The translations under genes were made by a program, and so were the position numbers. A stretch of DNA of 64,000 bases from Knufia peltigerae (Eukaryota > Ascomycota > Eurotiomycetes > Chaetothyriales > Trichomeriaceae): assembly GCA_030247855.1 (NCBI GenBank), contig JAPDRN010000008.1:310001-374000 (forward strand), given 5' to 3'. Below are positions 54,056 through 64,000 of this stretch, one piece after another. Each line of letters begins with the position of its first letter. Positions within the stretch are counted from its first letter, which is position 1. Under the pieces are notes generated by a model that was not told the origin of the DNA, did no database searches, and worked only from the letters and a program-made list of their open reading frames with translations.

Positions 54056-56799
54056 TCTTGGTTGATACAACCCTTTATCTCTGCTTCAAACCCGGTAGTG
54101 GAGAAGGGGGTAAGAATTAATGCATCCATCGGCGCGGGGGACTGTGAACGAATGGGAGCAGTCATGGCCTAGATTATTAACAGGATAATATGTGCAAGTT
54201 ACGACTTAGCATGGTGTCACATTGATATATTCTGAGGAATATCATAGCGAGGAATAGCATGGTGTTCAAGTTTCCTCGCGCTCAACTGGCCTGCTCCCTG
54301 TGTAGCGTGTGTTTTTAGTGCACCCGTAAGTCGATCTTTCATCTTCTGCAGGGTAATACTACAAGTCTAGCATGGCCGAAAACTTGATGATTTTGTTTGT
54401 CCAGGAGCTCATTGGCGAAAGGAAAGCAGCGTGCACTGATTCTTGGAACACCTAAAGTTAAGAAGGATGACCGCGGAGCTTCTTCACACCAATCTACCAC
54501 CATCAAGCCTCCTCCCCTTTGCCATTCGCACTAAGAAAGCCCAAACACGAGAGCCAACATGCCTCGAATTTCACAGAATCAGTATCATGGCAAATCGTAC
54601 GTACGACAACCTCGGTGGTCTCTATGACCTCCAAAATCGCGTCAAATCCCACTACGTCGAACTTGATCTGCCGGCTCATCTTTCTAACATTGTTTATAAG
54701 TCGTCATGCTTGCGTACGCTCCAACACGTTTCCGCCATAGGTAGGGACATGAAGGGGTCCAGATATACTCTGTTACAGATTTGCCGAGTCGTGGCATTTG
54801 ACTTTGCAGCGGACGGCCTTAGGATTGAAGTTGTTCACAGGAAATCTGCAACCTGGACCTGTGGACAATGCAACTGCCGTTGGCCAACTCTTGTGCAATA
54901 CGGTCCTGGAATTCTCGACATGAATAATAAGCTGGAATTCCTTCAAGAAAAACATTCAGCTGCTCTCTCGACAGAAATATTCGCTTACGGCTTGAGTATG
55001 CCAAATTCTTCTGCGCAACATACGAAGAATCAGCCACATGTCGCTGGAAACCCCCTCCGTCATGCTCGGCTCTAACCAAATTTTCACGATTCTGGTAAGA
55101 ATGGAATTCGTCGAAGAAATGTGGAGCCATGTTACGGAGTTGGTCTTCAAATGCATTACAGATTCTCTTTACTAGACCTTCCGCGAGACAACCTACCAAT
55201 GCTCGTACACCAATTCGGCCAATCCCAATCTTGTGCGCGTACAGGCTAAGATGAGGATGGCGAGCAAGTGATAGGCTTGGTACTTGACACATGGAAATAT
55301 CGCTATGGTCCGGGCTATATCCATGCGAGGCTCGCTGAGTTGGGTTGTGAACTAATAGGCCTCCAGCTACATCAGGGGTGTGTTCTATCCCTGAAAGCCA
55401 GAAATACAAAGTCATGTTTAGGATCGAGTCAATTCCCCTGAGTCTCTAGCAACAAATTGAACGCCGAATCGACGCACCGACCGGACATACGGAAGGCTGC
55501 TTTTGGCACTATGTTCCTTGCAGAATAAGCGATATACCATTGCATTACACTGCTATGACCGTTCCATGCTAAGTAGTCGGTCAGAATCTTCTAGAGGAAC
55601 TTCATCCCTGGCCGACAGAATCTCGGAAATTATGGGATACTCATGTACGGACGGCTCAACCCAGCTCAAATGTGGATATACTGTTTCACCACAAGCTCCC
55701 GTGTGTACAGGTGTGGCAAACATGACACAGGCTCAATTCCAGTCATACTTGGGACGCAGGTACGCGCTTCTCCCCCTGGGTTCAACGTCTTTGAGCATCA
55801 AATGACTGGATAGTTTTGGGACTTATCTTCAGGCCAGATCAAGTCTGGCCTTTGAGGCGTCGACTTCAGAGCCAGCAAAGTCCCAGGGGATGAGATCTGT
55901 CAGATCTGCATGTCGTAGGGTGCCTGCACCTGCGGCAACCTTGCACCACGAGGCTCGGCCAAAGGTGCTGTCCATTCCGTTGACCAAGTCGTACTGATAC
56001 CATCCCAACACAGCCAACTAATGGCAGGTCTTCACTTCCTTAAATACCTCTCATAAGAGCTGTTCCGCCTCGCGAATCATTGACTGGCAACATGAGAGTC
56101 TCTTCGTTGTTACTATCATATAGCTTGACAAGCTACACTTGAAGATGGCTGCTCGAAACATTTCATCTCTGATTGTACAACGTTGACATGGTTACAATCG
56201 TGACGGATTTAAACCGATGCCACGGCCCGATGGGAAAGCATGCGCACCAAGCTGCTACTTGCCGACTTCACATTATTTTTTTCTGGCAATTTCTGAGCGC
56301 TTTCCGTCTGTCGAGTCAATAATGAACGATCTTCATGACTTTCCTTGCGCTACGAGTGAAGATCTCAGCCACATGTGAAATTTATATGACTATTATCTTG
56401 AAAGATGGCTATGCAACCCTCGGCCAGGTGCATCTGTCTCCGTCAAAGCTTGAGGTTTCGGCAAGATTCATTGCACCTTGAACACTTAGCAGGTTAAGCA
56501 CGCAGCCAGCCTGAATATGACAGGAGTCAGGCAACGGCCTTCGAAGTGTACAAGGCCCACCAAAAGGGTCAAAGACTTCAACGAAAAGTTACTCCCGATG
56601 GAGATGAGTGTGGCAGGCCCAGTTACCATGCATTCCCTCGCAGCCTTGGTGCAGCTAATCTGCTACAGAATGCGGAGATGACAGGATTTGAGCTGGGATT
56701 GAAAGGAAAGGTCGATATAAAACGCCCACAGACGTAGCTCCGCTGCTGTTTGGCCTGCCAAATCTCATCATCTTGTGCTGTTTGGGGTCGACATCCAAG
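54056..56799. other. 2.7 kb region with no supportable gene
   Basis: Several medium open frames occur but I cannot name any. On the plus strand, 54443-55075 (210 codons) contains an ATG at 54588. On the minus strand 54819-55415 overlaps it (198 codons). At 55503-55805 a 100-codon frame is Cys-containing. None shows a family signature, and the overlap means at most one of each pair is real. The region might hold a decayed gene or an orphan with introns. TATA box for the next gene at 56716-56722. Confidence 0.45.
56716..56722 (+). promoter_or_regulatory. TATA box of the glycoprotein gene
   Basis: TATAAAA lies 84 bp before the ATG at 56800. Confidence 0.5.
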
Positions 56800-58851
56800 A
56801 TGAGCCACTCGTTATTTCTTCTTTTCGCAACATTCGCTCGCCTGGTGCTGAGCTACGGAATACCCCAGGGAGGTCAGCATCGAAGCTGTCTTTGTGATGA
56901 ACAATAGGGATACTGACCAAGGAATAGTGGTTCACGGCCAGGTGGTACGTCGTTGCGATAATGAAACTTATGGCCCGATATATCAGGGCAACGAAACCCA
57001 GCCGTTTGGAAGGGAGACTGTTCCTCCCGGAACGACTATTGGACCTATCATCACTCCACCTCCCCTTCCATACTGCGATGAAAACCATGGCTTTCCTTGC
57101 GCTACTCCAGGATATCCGGAGCCCCTGAGATCGAACTGGTCTTTGTTGAATCAAACTCTTACGGCCAATGCCACAAACAACCAAACTGGGCAGTTTACCT
57201 TTGGTCCCGAGCAGAGTTCAACGCCTTCATCAGCGCCCTCCAATAACTCGGACTACACATCCAGTGCTACGCCTTTTCCCAATGACAATAGTATGACTAC
57301 TATGGTCATGAATGTTACAGTAACGGTCGGAGTTGCTTCTAGCCAGACTGGATCTTCTCCGGCTTTCAATTCATCGTGCCAGTCCCTTTCAGGCTCCAGA
57401 TGCTTGGGCCCGAACGCGCCCTTGACAAGTGGTGAAGTTCCTCTCTGGGGCAACAATTCTTTTGTGCCTTCAAGCTCGTCGGAATCTCACAGCAGCCGAG
57501 TTTTCACAGTCCTGACCATTGATTTCACGCCTCCGTCTGAGTCAGTCGTTGCGACTGTGTTTGAGCCAGAGCCCTCAGAGACCGCCAACGAGGCCTCGTC
57601 CTCTCTGATCAATGCAAAAGGCTCTCCATCACCCTTGATAATGACAATCGTGACCATTGCGGTCGGCTCAAATACGCGCACAGCACAAACGACATCATCG
57701 ACCAGCGCTAGCTACAGTTCTACAACCTCGCAGGATGTAGGCGCACTCAATGGTAGCACCACATCGACTATGCCATCATCTGTGTCCAATAATGGCAATG
57801 GTCTCAATTCTTCAAGCACCTCAGCCTCGTCTAACTTGACGTCGGGCTCGGGAGTCTTTGGCCCGTTGACGACAGGTCCCAGTGCCACGGGTACAGCGTC
57901 CATGTCGAACTCATCGTCAAACGAGAACATGACTAGCTCCGCCCCATTCTGGAGCAACAGGACAACGACATCTGCCACCAACTTGACGACTGCTTCAGCT
58001 TGGCTCGACTGGAACATGACGGCAGGGGTCGTGAGCGCCTGGTCCCAGTATAACATTTCTTTCCAACCCACGGCCACAGGTGGGAATAGTTCAGAGTCCC
58101 TTGCCAGTCCGACCATGACGAGTAGTTCTTCCTGGAACAGTTCCGTGACAGCGATGTTCCCTTCCACCACCAACAGTACAGTCTCGAGTACAGCGTCGGA
58201 TAACTCCACGAACTTCTTACCCACGTTGACTCCCAACAGCATGAATTCTACTTCGCCCACAGAGACCTCGGCCATCACTGCCAGCCCCAACAACAGCTCA
58301 AGCAACAGCTCAAGCTCTTGGTCCAGTGAAGTTGGTCCAACATCGCTGAGTCCGAACGCCTCGACGATCTGCGATACCAATGCCACAGTGGCATTTTGTA
58401 CTGGCAGTAACGCTCCATGGCTCGCTCCAGAAACTACCGCTGCCTCGCTTACGAGTACAAACAACGGCACGGGTTGGACTGTGACCTCAATGGGAGCAAC
58501 TACGCTTTCCACATCGTTCCTGTCAGCAAGTGGTAGCGGCGACGGGGCCAGTGGCAAGAATACCACCTCAGCGACCTGGCACCCGATGTTTCAGCCTCAT
58601 CGAGTAGAAGGTCGGTCTCGAGGACGATTACATGAAAGAGAGCACGAAAGAGGACGCGCGAGTAATGAGCCGTACAGCGACGCAGGTGGCCACCGTGATC
58701 GTGATCACGAGCAGAAGAAGGCAGAGCTTATGGCTTGGGTAAGTGTATTATTACACGTGTTTGACATATGAATACTTTGTGGTCACTGTATGTCTGGCTA
58801 ACTTTATACCAGGTGAGGCCTCAGAGGGCGAGGATGTTTTTGCTTCTCTGA
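56800..58851 (+). CDS. Secreted Ser/Thr/Asn-rich glycoprotein (wall or mucin-like)
   Basis: Exons 56800-56872, 56928-58738 and 58813-58851, introns of 55 and 74 nt, 640 residues. Exon 1 encodes MSHSLFLLFATFARLVLSYG, a signal peptide that I identified upstream of the main frame; the joint (PQG|VVHGQ) keeps frame with consensus sites. The N-terminal about 60 residues after cleavage have Cys and a conserved-looking VVHGQVVRRCDNETYGPIY. The body is a very long Ser/Thr/Asn-rich stretch with dozens of NxS/T sites, typical of mucin-like wall glycoproteins. The end is unusual: a basic Arg/His/Glu stretch (RGRLHEREHERGR, then GGHRDRDHEQKK) followed by a short tail read from exon 3, with no GPI signal or membrane span. 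Alternative splicing or frame at the 3' end is possible. The antisense 284-codon frame over the body is rejected. Confidence 0.72.
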
Positions 58852-59610
58852 ATTTGCGGCTAGCCGCTATTTCGCCGAGAAAGCTATAAAGCTATACGAG
58901 GATGGTAATGGAGATGGTGATGATGTAGATGGGTAATGGAGTTGGGTAATTTGCCGGCTTGAAAAGGTTTGCAGTATCCCTCGGAGTGACAAGGCTTCAT
59001 CGTCAAAGGGGAGTGCAGGAGTTGCTACCAATGGATTTTTTCTTCTTCTCCTTCCTCCTGCAGAGAGGCCTTAATATATTCCACCATTTTTTTCACATGA
59101 TATGTGTCTTGTCTCAAATGTCCCCAGCAAGTCAACGGTTAATGCGGGTTGCGGTGATTGTGTCCGCCTGCTACCTCTGATACTGCTGATGGAGTGTTGT
59201 TTTCCTGGACACCGGTCTGTTTTCGATTCCATTTTTTCTCGCTTCTATCGAATGGTATCCAGAATATTAAATAGGGTTTGGCAAAGCGGCTCGTATGATG
59301 GCTCAAATGGTTCGAAACTGACCATCAGTTCAGATCACAGATTGGGTAGCTGATCTTTCTGGAGTGCTCAGCCAGGTCTTGGGGATCGTCCTGTCTTGGT
59401 ACGCCGTAGTTTTTGTGATTTTGCAAGCAAACTGCTAGCGAGGCATAGTAAGACACATAGCTGTAGCTACCGTGCCAAACAGAATCTTTTGTTGACAATC
59501 TCGCGAAGCAAAGACGGGTTGGTCTGTCTTTGGCGCACAGTCCTATTTCTTAGGTACCGTTCACCCAAAGCTTACTGGGCAAAAGGCACAAATATCAAGG
59601 CAGCACTTTT
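58852..59610. other. Convergent spacer
   Basis: 759 bp between the glycoprotein stop and the TAF3 stop. Short GATG-rich imperfect repeats near 58,900-58,940. No gene supported. Confidence 0.5.
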
Positions 59611-60418
59611 TCAGACAAAGGACATTGACAAGTCATCGTCAATAGGTGTCGGAGGGGCGCTGCTAATGCCTGATGTTGCGGGACTGTCTCCGTCTGTAGG
59701 TTCGGTTGCATTTGATGCTTGCGAGAACGACTTTTGCGCCCATTCAGAGAGCGATGCCGCTGGGCCTCCAACTATAGCCACGGACTGTAGCTCAATGTCC
59801 TTTCCCAGCACTGTACCTTGATAACGCGACTCCTCACCCGTCTTGCTGTGCTTCTTCTTCAGGGCTGCAAAATCACACAAAAGTCAATTCACTTGCGCAT
59901 CAATGTCTCGGCGGGACAGGCTGCCACAAAACAATCTCGCTATTGCAAAGACAAACTGAAAACTGACCGGAGAGATAGTCTTCCTTGTCATCAAGACCAG
60001 CCGCTATTTCCTCGACGTTGGCATCGTCTCCAAAACCCGCAATCCTCCTGATCTCCTTGTTGACCGGGCCTTGAGCCCAGTTGACGAACGCCTGAACGCC
60101 GCGAAGGTCTTCGAACGAGACCGTCACACCGTCAACTTCCACATCGCCTCTCAATCCTTCCTCGGCGGTACTCATCTGCGGAGTCAGAGCGCCGGCTTGA
60201 CTCAGCGCAAGCCTCACGTCCTGGATTGTGGCGACAAACGTATTGTGCGTATTGAAGGCGTTTTGAGCGGTTGACGTGCTAAGAAGCAACAGGTATCTCG
60301 CTGCGAGATCGGTGAGTGTGTCGATCACGGCCGGTTTGGCGTATCCAAAGCCAGCTGCCCTCAGGATCTGAATGACTGCTGGCCGCAGCAGCGCCGTGTG
60401 CAAATCCGCCGAAGTCAT
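59611..60418 (-). CDS. TAF3: TFIID subunit TAF3 (bromodomain-associated histone fold)
   Basis: Exons 60418-59968 and 59864-59611, 103-nt intron, 234 residues. TAF3 pairs with TAF10 through a histone fold in the TFIID core that recruits RNA polymerase II. Residues about 5-80 are the bromodomain-associated fold: LLRPAVIQILRAAGFGYAKPAVIDTLTDLAARYLLLLS. The middle holds FEDLRGVQAFVNWAQGPVNKEIRRIAG, and the second exon gives LKKKHSKTGEESRYQGTVLGKD, a conserved fungal TAF3 motif. No PHD finger is encoded, as is known for yeast TAF3. The splice donor TCC G|GTCAGT and acceptor GCAG|CC restore SALKKK. It is transcribed away from TAF7, start codons only 150 bp apart. Confidence 0.88.
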
Positions 60419-60568
60419 TCTGCTGGCTTGTCCTTGCTTGAAAGATCTCGACTCAGGACGAAGAGTAAAAGAAACACATTGCGCAAAAAGGCTTGCAAAT
60501 AAATATTCAGGTGAAAACCCCCAGATTTTTACGCGTACATTTCCTTCACTAGGTCGGTCGTCGTCACA
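60419..60568. promoter_or_regulatory. Bidirectional TAF3/TAF7 promoter
   Basis: A spacer of 150 bp lies between the two start codons and must serve both genes. It is AT-rich in the centre (ataaatattc, near 60497-60508). No specific factor site is claimed. Confidence 0.6.
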
Positions 60569-62923
60569 ATGGGTAGTCGGAAAAAAAAGCAGCCCAAACC
60601 TGTGGCTAGACAATTCCCCCAACCTCGACCTGCTCAGGTGTTGAAGAGCGGAAAGATAGAAGCACTAGAAGAAACGCCAGCGACTGCTTTCTTGACTTTG
60701 AAGCTCGACCCTGCGAAGTTGGCGCGGTTTCCTGCTGCTTCCAAGGTGTTTAATCCATATGTCAAGAGCGAGAAGAAGGACGACAACGATCAGAGGGATC
60801 AGAATGTGGCACCTGTCGCCGAGGAATTCGCATTGACGCCCAGAAACCCCACGAATGACGGTGCCGATGGACCTGGCGAGCTTGGTCAGGAGCCTAAGAC
60901 TGCAGGGGATGGAGAGCCTGTGGAGCTTCCTGCTTGGGCGCAGCCAACCCCATCGAAGGGCAAATCTAGGCTCCTACTTCCGGCGCACTACGAGGAGCAG
61001 CGGGCCAAGTCCAAACTCATCGCTCTCGAAGTCCGCAAGCATCTGCGCAAACGTCCATCTCCCAATCCACAACCCAAACCACAAAAGAAGGTGAAGATCA
61101 ATCCAGTTGTTCAAATATTTCCCGCCGACGACGACCCACCCTTCCTAGAGTCGACTGAACCGCTGAAGGGGTCTCAGTCTGCATCTGGCGATACCGATGA
61201 TGACCCTCACTACCTGATTCCGTATTCTTCAGTCAGATTCCTTCACCCCTTTGGCGCGGACGACGACACTGAAGCCAGCAGCGTCGCCCACGATTTCGAC
61301 AACATGTCTGAAGCACCCGAGAAGGGCGGTCAACGTCCACAACTCAAGTTGAAGTTGAGCAAGCCCCAGATACCGCAGGCAGGATCTCAACCACCAGTAC
61401 AAACACCGGTGCCTACAAGCGCGATTCGCACACCCTCCATCAAGCTCAAACTCGGCGGGCCGTCAGCTGGCTCTACAAGCACCCCTAAGCCTCCGCCTTC
61501 AAGCACTATCAGCGTGTCGACCCCGGCCTCCTCATCTCAAAAGAAACGCAAACGGCCGAGCAAAGCCGCCGCCGAATCCGAAGATGAATTAACTGCGCCA
61601 CCGACCAAGCCTAAACCAACGGCCATACCGAAACTCACGTTGAAAACGCCCTCCATTCCTGCCGGCCCTTCGAAGCATGCGACGGCCACTACGGTCAAGT
61701 TGAAGGCAAAAGGAAAAATTCCAAAACGGCCTATTGGTGTAGGTTATGATTCAGAACTCGAGGAGAAAGAGAATGACCCCATGATACACGAGGGGTTTAT
61801 CCTTCGTATGCAGCCGGGACCTGACTGCGACTATCTACGCAAGGCTATCGAGGATGGCACGGTGCATCTACCTCGGTCCAAAAACGGTGCGGATGTCAAG
61901 ATGAGGATGCTAGATACACTCGGTAGGAGGGGCATTATGATTATTAGAGGCAATCAATACGCAATTACCATGGTGGACTTGCCGTGCATCGTCGAGGGAA
62001 TGAAATCATGGGACAAGAAGGGTTGGATCAAGAGCATTGATGTCTGCCAAATGTTGTTGGTGTTGGGACGTTGCCACACCGATGAAGAGGCGAGAAATTA
62101 TCCCCTTCCTGAAGATGTCGATCCCAAGAACTATCAATACGCACACGGTTTGACAGCACCGATGAAATGGGTGAGAAAGAGACGATTCGCAAGAACGAAA
62201 AGAACCAGAGTCGACGACATCGAGTCGGTGGAGAGACGTGTCAAAGCACTGCTCGAAGCTGACAAGGCCGCAACTTTGGTGCGATATCAGCTTCTTGACC
62301 ACGATCCTCGGCTCGACGAAGAGCGATATAGTTCTGGATTGGGAGAAGATGAGGATGCCGAAGCCGAAGAGGACGAGGAACCCGAGGACTATTTTGCCTT
62401 TCAGAATGGCCACCATGCTCCTGCTTTCGAAACGCCAATGCTCACCGAGACGCCGGTTCAAGACATCGGACAGGATGAGGTTGACGAGTTCGAGCGCATG
62501 TTCGCGGACGACGATGCTCCGGGACCATCTGCTTCTGCACAGACCCAAAGCACCACCTTGCACCCTCCTGAAGGCGGTGACTCGTCGTTCCCAGTCACGA
62601 GCACCTCTGCATCTCCTTCAGCTACAGTTGCACATACACCGGCGTCTGCCGTCGATCAATCCTCGGATGACGACGATGACGAAGGTGGGGATGAAGATGG
62701 AGATCTCGACGATGCCGACAAGGAAGGTGATGACAATCTGCAGCAGGTCAAGGATCGAATTGAAGACATGCAACAAAAGATCGCCGAGCAGACCGAGTTA
62801 CTTAAGAAGACTCCGAGTGCAATCTTGAAGAAGAAGCTGGCACGGAAGATTCAAGATCTCAAAGACGACGTGTTCTTGATGAAGAAGAATGCCGGTCTCG
62901 GCGGAGACGAAGATGATGACTGA
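60569..62923 (+). CDS. TAF7: TFIID subunit TAF7
   Basis: A single-exon 784-residue protein. TAF7 binds TAF1 and controls its activity in TFIID. Residues 1-390 are basic and Pro/Lys-rich with KLKLSKP-type repeats. The conserved TAFII55 N-terminal domain lies at about 400-560: EGFILRMQPGPDCDYLRKAIEDG, then RRGIMIIRGNQYAITMVDLPCIVEGMKSWDKKGWIKSIDVCQMLLVLGRC. An EYAHGLTAPMKWVRKRRF-like motif (YQYAHGLTAPMKWVRKRRF) follows. The C-terminal part is acidic (DDDDEGGDEDGD) and ends in a coiled coil with ILKKKLARKIQDLKDDV. TAF7 proteins vary in length in fungi, and this is long. The ATG at 60569 begins MGSRKKKQPKPVARQF. It shares its promoter region with TAF3. Confidence 0.92.
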   Translation: MGSRKKKQPKPVARQFPQPRPAQVLKSGKIEALEETPATAFLTLKLDPAKLARFPAASKVFNPYVKSEKKDDNDQRDQNVAPVAEEFALTPRNPTNDGADGPGELGQEPKTAGDGEPVELPAWAQPTPSKGKSRLLLPAHYEEQRAKSKLIALEVRKHLRKRPSPNPQPKPQKKVKINPVVQIFPADDDPPFLESTEPLKGSQSASGDTDDDPHYLIPYSSVRFLHPFGADDDTEASSVAHDFDNMSEAPEKGGQRPQLKLKLSKPQIPQAGSQPPVQTPVPTSAIRTPSIKLKLGGPSAGSTSTPKPPPSSTISVSTPASSSQKKRKRPSKAAAESEDELTAPPTKPKPTAIPKLTLKTPSIPAGPSKHATATTVKLKAKGKIPKRPIGVGYDSELEEKENDPMIHEGFILRMQPGPDCDYLRKAIEDGTVHLPRSKNGADVKMRMLDTLGRRGIMIIRGNQYAITMVDLPCIVEGMKSWDKKGWIKSIDVCQMLLVLGRCHTDEEARNYPLPEDVDPKNYQYAHGLTAPMKWVRKRRFARTKRTRVDDIESVERRVKALLEADKAATLVRYQLLDHDPRLDEERYSSGLGEDEDAEAEEDEEPEDYFAFQNGHHAPAFETPMLTETPVQDIGQDEVDEFERMFADDDAPGPSASAQTQSTTLHPPEGGDSSFPVTSTSASPSATVAHTPASAVDQSSDDDDDEGGDEDGDLDDADKEGDDNLQQVKDRIEDMQQKIAEQTELLKKTPSAILKKKLARKIQDLKDDVFLMKKNAGLGGDEDDD

Positions 62924-64000
62924 TGGGTTTCTTTTGCATCGCGAGGCATGCAACGCTTTGTAAAGTGGGTGGCATCACAATGTGACCTGGCGTTGGTTTC
63001 ACTTTTGCATTTGCACGTGGATGATGTTCGAGCAGAGCCATGACATGACTCGGAGTTTCGGATGATGGGAAAACAAAATTGAATTTCATTAAGAGAAAGG
63101 TTACAGGTTTCAGATCATGGTTGTTGCACAAGACATTATTGCAAGAGATAATGTCACCGTCGACCAAAAGACCGTGTTATTACAGATTTCTATCCATGCT
63201 GCCTGTGGGAAGGTAGATGGGATCGACCAACAGAATTGGTTCTTGGATCACAAAATCGACCCTGATGGATTATGAGGTCTCATTCAATGTATTGTATTAG
63301 TGAACATAATTTTCCCCCGAATGAAGACTTTGGTCTCAGGTATCGTTATTGCAAAACATGTTCCAAAAGTGATTGAAGCTGAATCGACTGACTGACTGAC
63401 TGTCGCTAGTACAATTGTGAGATTTGGTGCAGGTAACCTCCTCAAGGTGGAATGTATATATGAACACCTCTTCCACCCTCCCTCCCCCCAACAACTCCTC
63501 GAGGGGGGCACAACCCATCTGCAATTTTGCATCATGGACTTTTTTCTCATCCTAGTCTTGTTTCCTATTTTTTTCTTCCATTGAGGGGCTTTACTGACTT
63601 CTACACAACGACAACGTCGACGCGTGACGAAGCCATGGTCGACTTTGCGGACTTGGCACATTCCACTTTCTCATAGACATGCAGTACATCGATATCTGGT
63701 TCTGCTAGGACGTCACATGTCGCCAAATGTCGAAATTCTCCCCTCTCCATTGTCAGAAATGTTGATAGGAGATGATCGACTTCGATAAGACTATTAGAGA
63801 AGACGGGACTACAATACTCTCGCCTCGCCTCGCTCCGCCTCAGCCTCATTGTGGGTTGCAGAGATCGACCCCCGTTCCGCACGCCTAGTCTTGCCTAGTG
63901 CTTGGCTGGATACAATAAAATCACTGTATACTCCGTATGTTCTTAGGTATCATGGGGTATCACAGAGTACAGAAATTCCTTGGGGTGCAGCTCTTTGGTA
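62924..64000. other. Right-end spacer
   Basis: 1.1 kb without a supportable gene. It holds a (GACT)4 tract (63386-63401) and a TACTCCGTA copy (63929-63937). A 93-codon minus-strand frame near 63,600-63,882 has no similarity. The next gene must begin beyond the window. Confidence 0.5.
63386..63401. repeat. (GACT)4 microsatellite
   Basis: Four perfect GACT units in the right-end spacer. Confidence 0.8.

Noticed and set aside
57712..58566. 284-codon minus-strand frame over the glycoprotein gene
   Set aside because: Low-complexity Val/Leu-rich antisense translation of a Ser/Thr/Asn-rich body; the plus-strand reading has the signal peptide and splice sites.

Overview
This 64 kb window is nuclear DNA of a filamentous ascomycete (Pezizomycotina). 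The evidence is compact genes with short GT-AG introns (about 40 to 290 nt, most of them 46-170 nt), 0.1-2.7 kb intergenic spacers, and a typical filamentous gene set: fungal flotillin, AnkA-type Wee1, a two-exon orotidine-5'-phosphate decarboxylase, Vac7, a DUF3824 protein, Rds1-type ferritin-like protein and fungal TAF3/TAF7. Eurotiomycetes is my best guess, possibly Chaetothyriales or a relative, but I cannot prove the order from sequence alone. I see no operon, CRISPR array, intact transposon or convincing tRNA gene.

Layout. 1-9.1 kb: tubulin cofactor A (cut by the left edge), a zinc-less quinone-reductase-like enzyme, a conserved hypothetical, flotillin and a four-exon aquaporin. 10.9-25.1 kb: Wee1 kinase, OMP decarboxylase (pyrG/URA3), Vac7 and a large Arg/Ser- and Ala/Gly-patterned DUF3824 protein. 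25.4-34.2 kb: a His-tract hypothetical, ribosomal protein eL42 divergent from a 2H phosphoesterase, an epoxide-hydrolase-like enzyme, a minimal cytochrome b5 and the NAD-dependent methylene-THF dehydrogenase Mtd1. 34.5-41.4 kb: spliceosomal helicase Prp2/Cdc28 and the CIA-complex scaffold Mms19. 41.4-46.8 kb is gene-poor and carries two small, very charged, lineage-specific-looking genes, each with a clear TATA box, then a SnoaL-like protein. 47.4-58.9 kb mixes conserved organelle genes (ER DnaJ ending in KDEL, mitochondrial Cbp3) with secreted or surface genes (a Cys-containing secreted protein, an Rds1-like protein, a Ser/Thr/Asn-rich glycoprotein). 59.6-62.9 kb holds TFIID subunits TAF3 and TAF7, transcribed divergently from one 150 bp spacer.

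Most genes are independent housekeeping units. The linkage most likely to be functional is the TAF3/TAF7 head-to-head pair. The most novel-looking material is the pair of small charged proteins at 43.9-45.8 kb, the modular DUF3824 protein, a cluster of upstream ORFs before vac7, and a 9-bp motif repeated across the spacers. Exon borders were set by reading splice signals and frame and by family sequence expectations. No search or transcript data were available.
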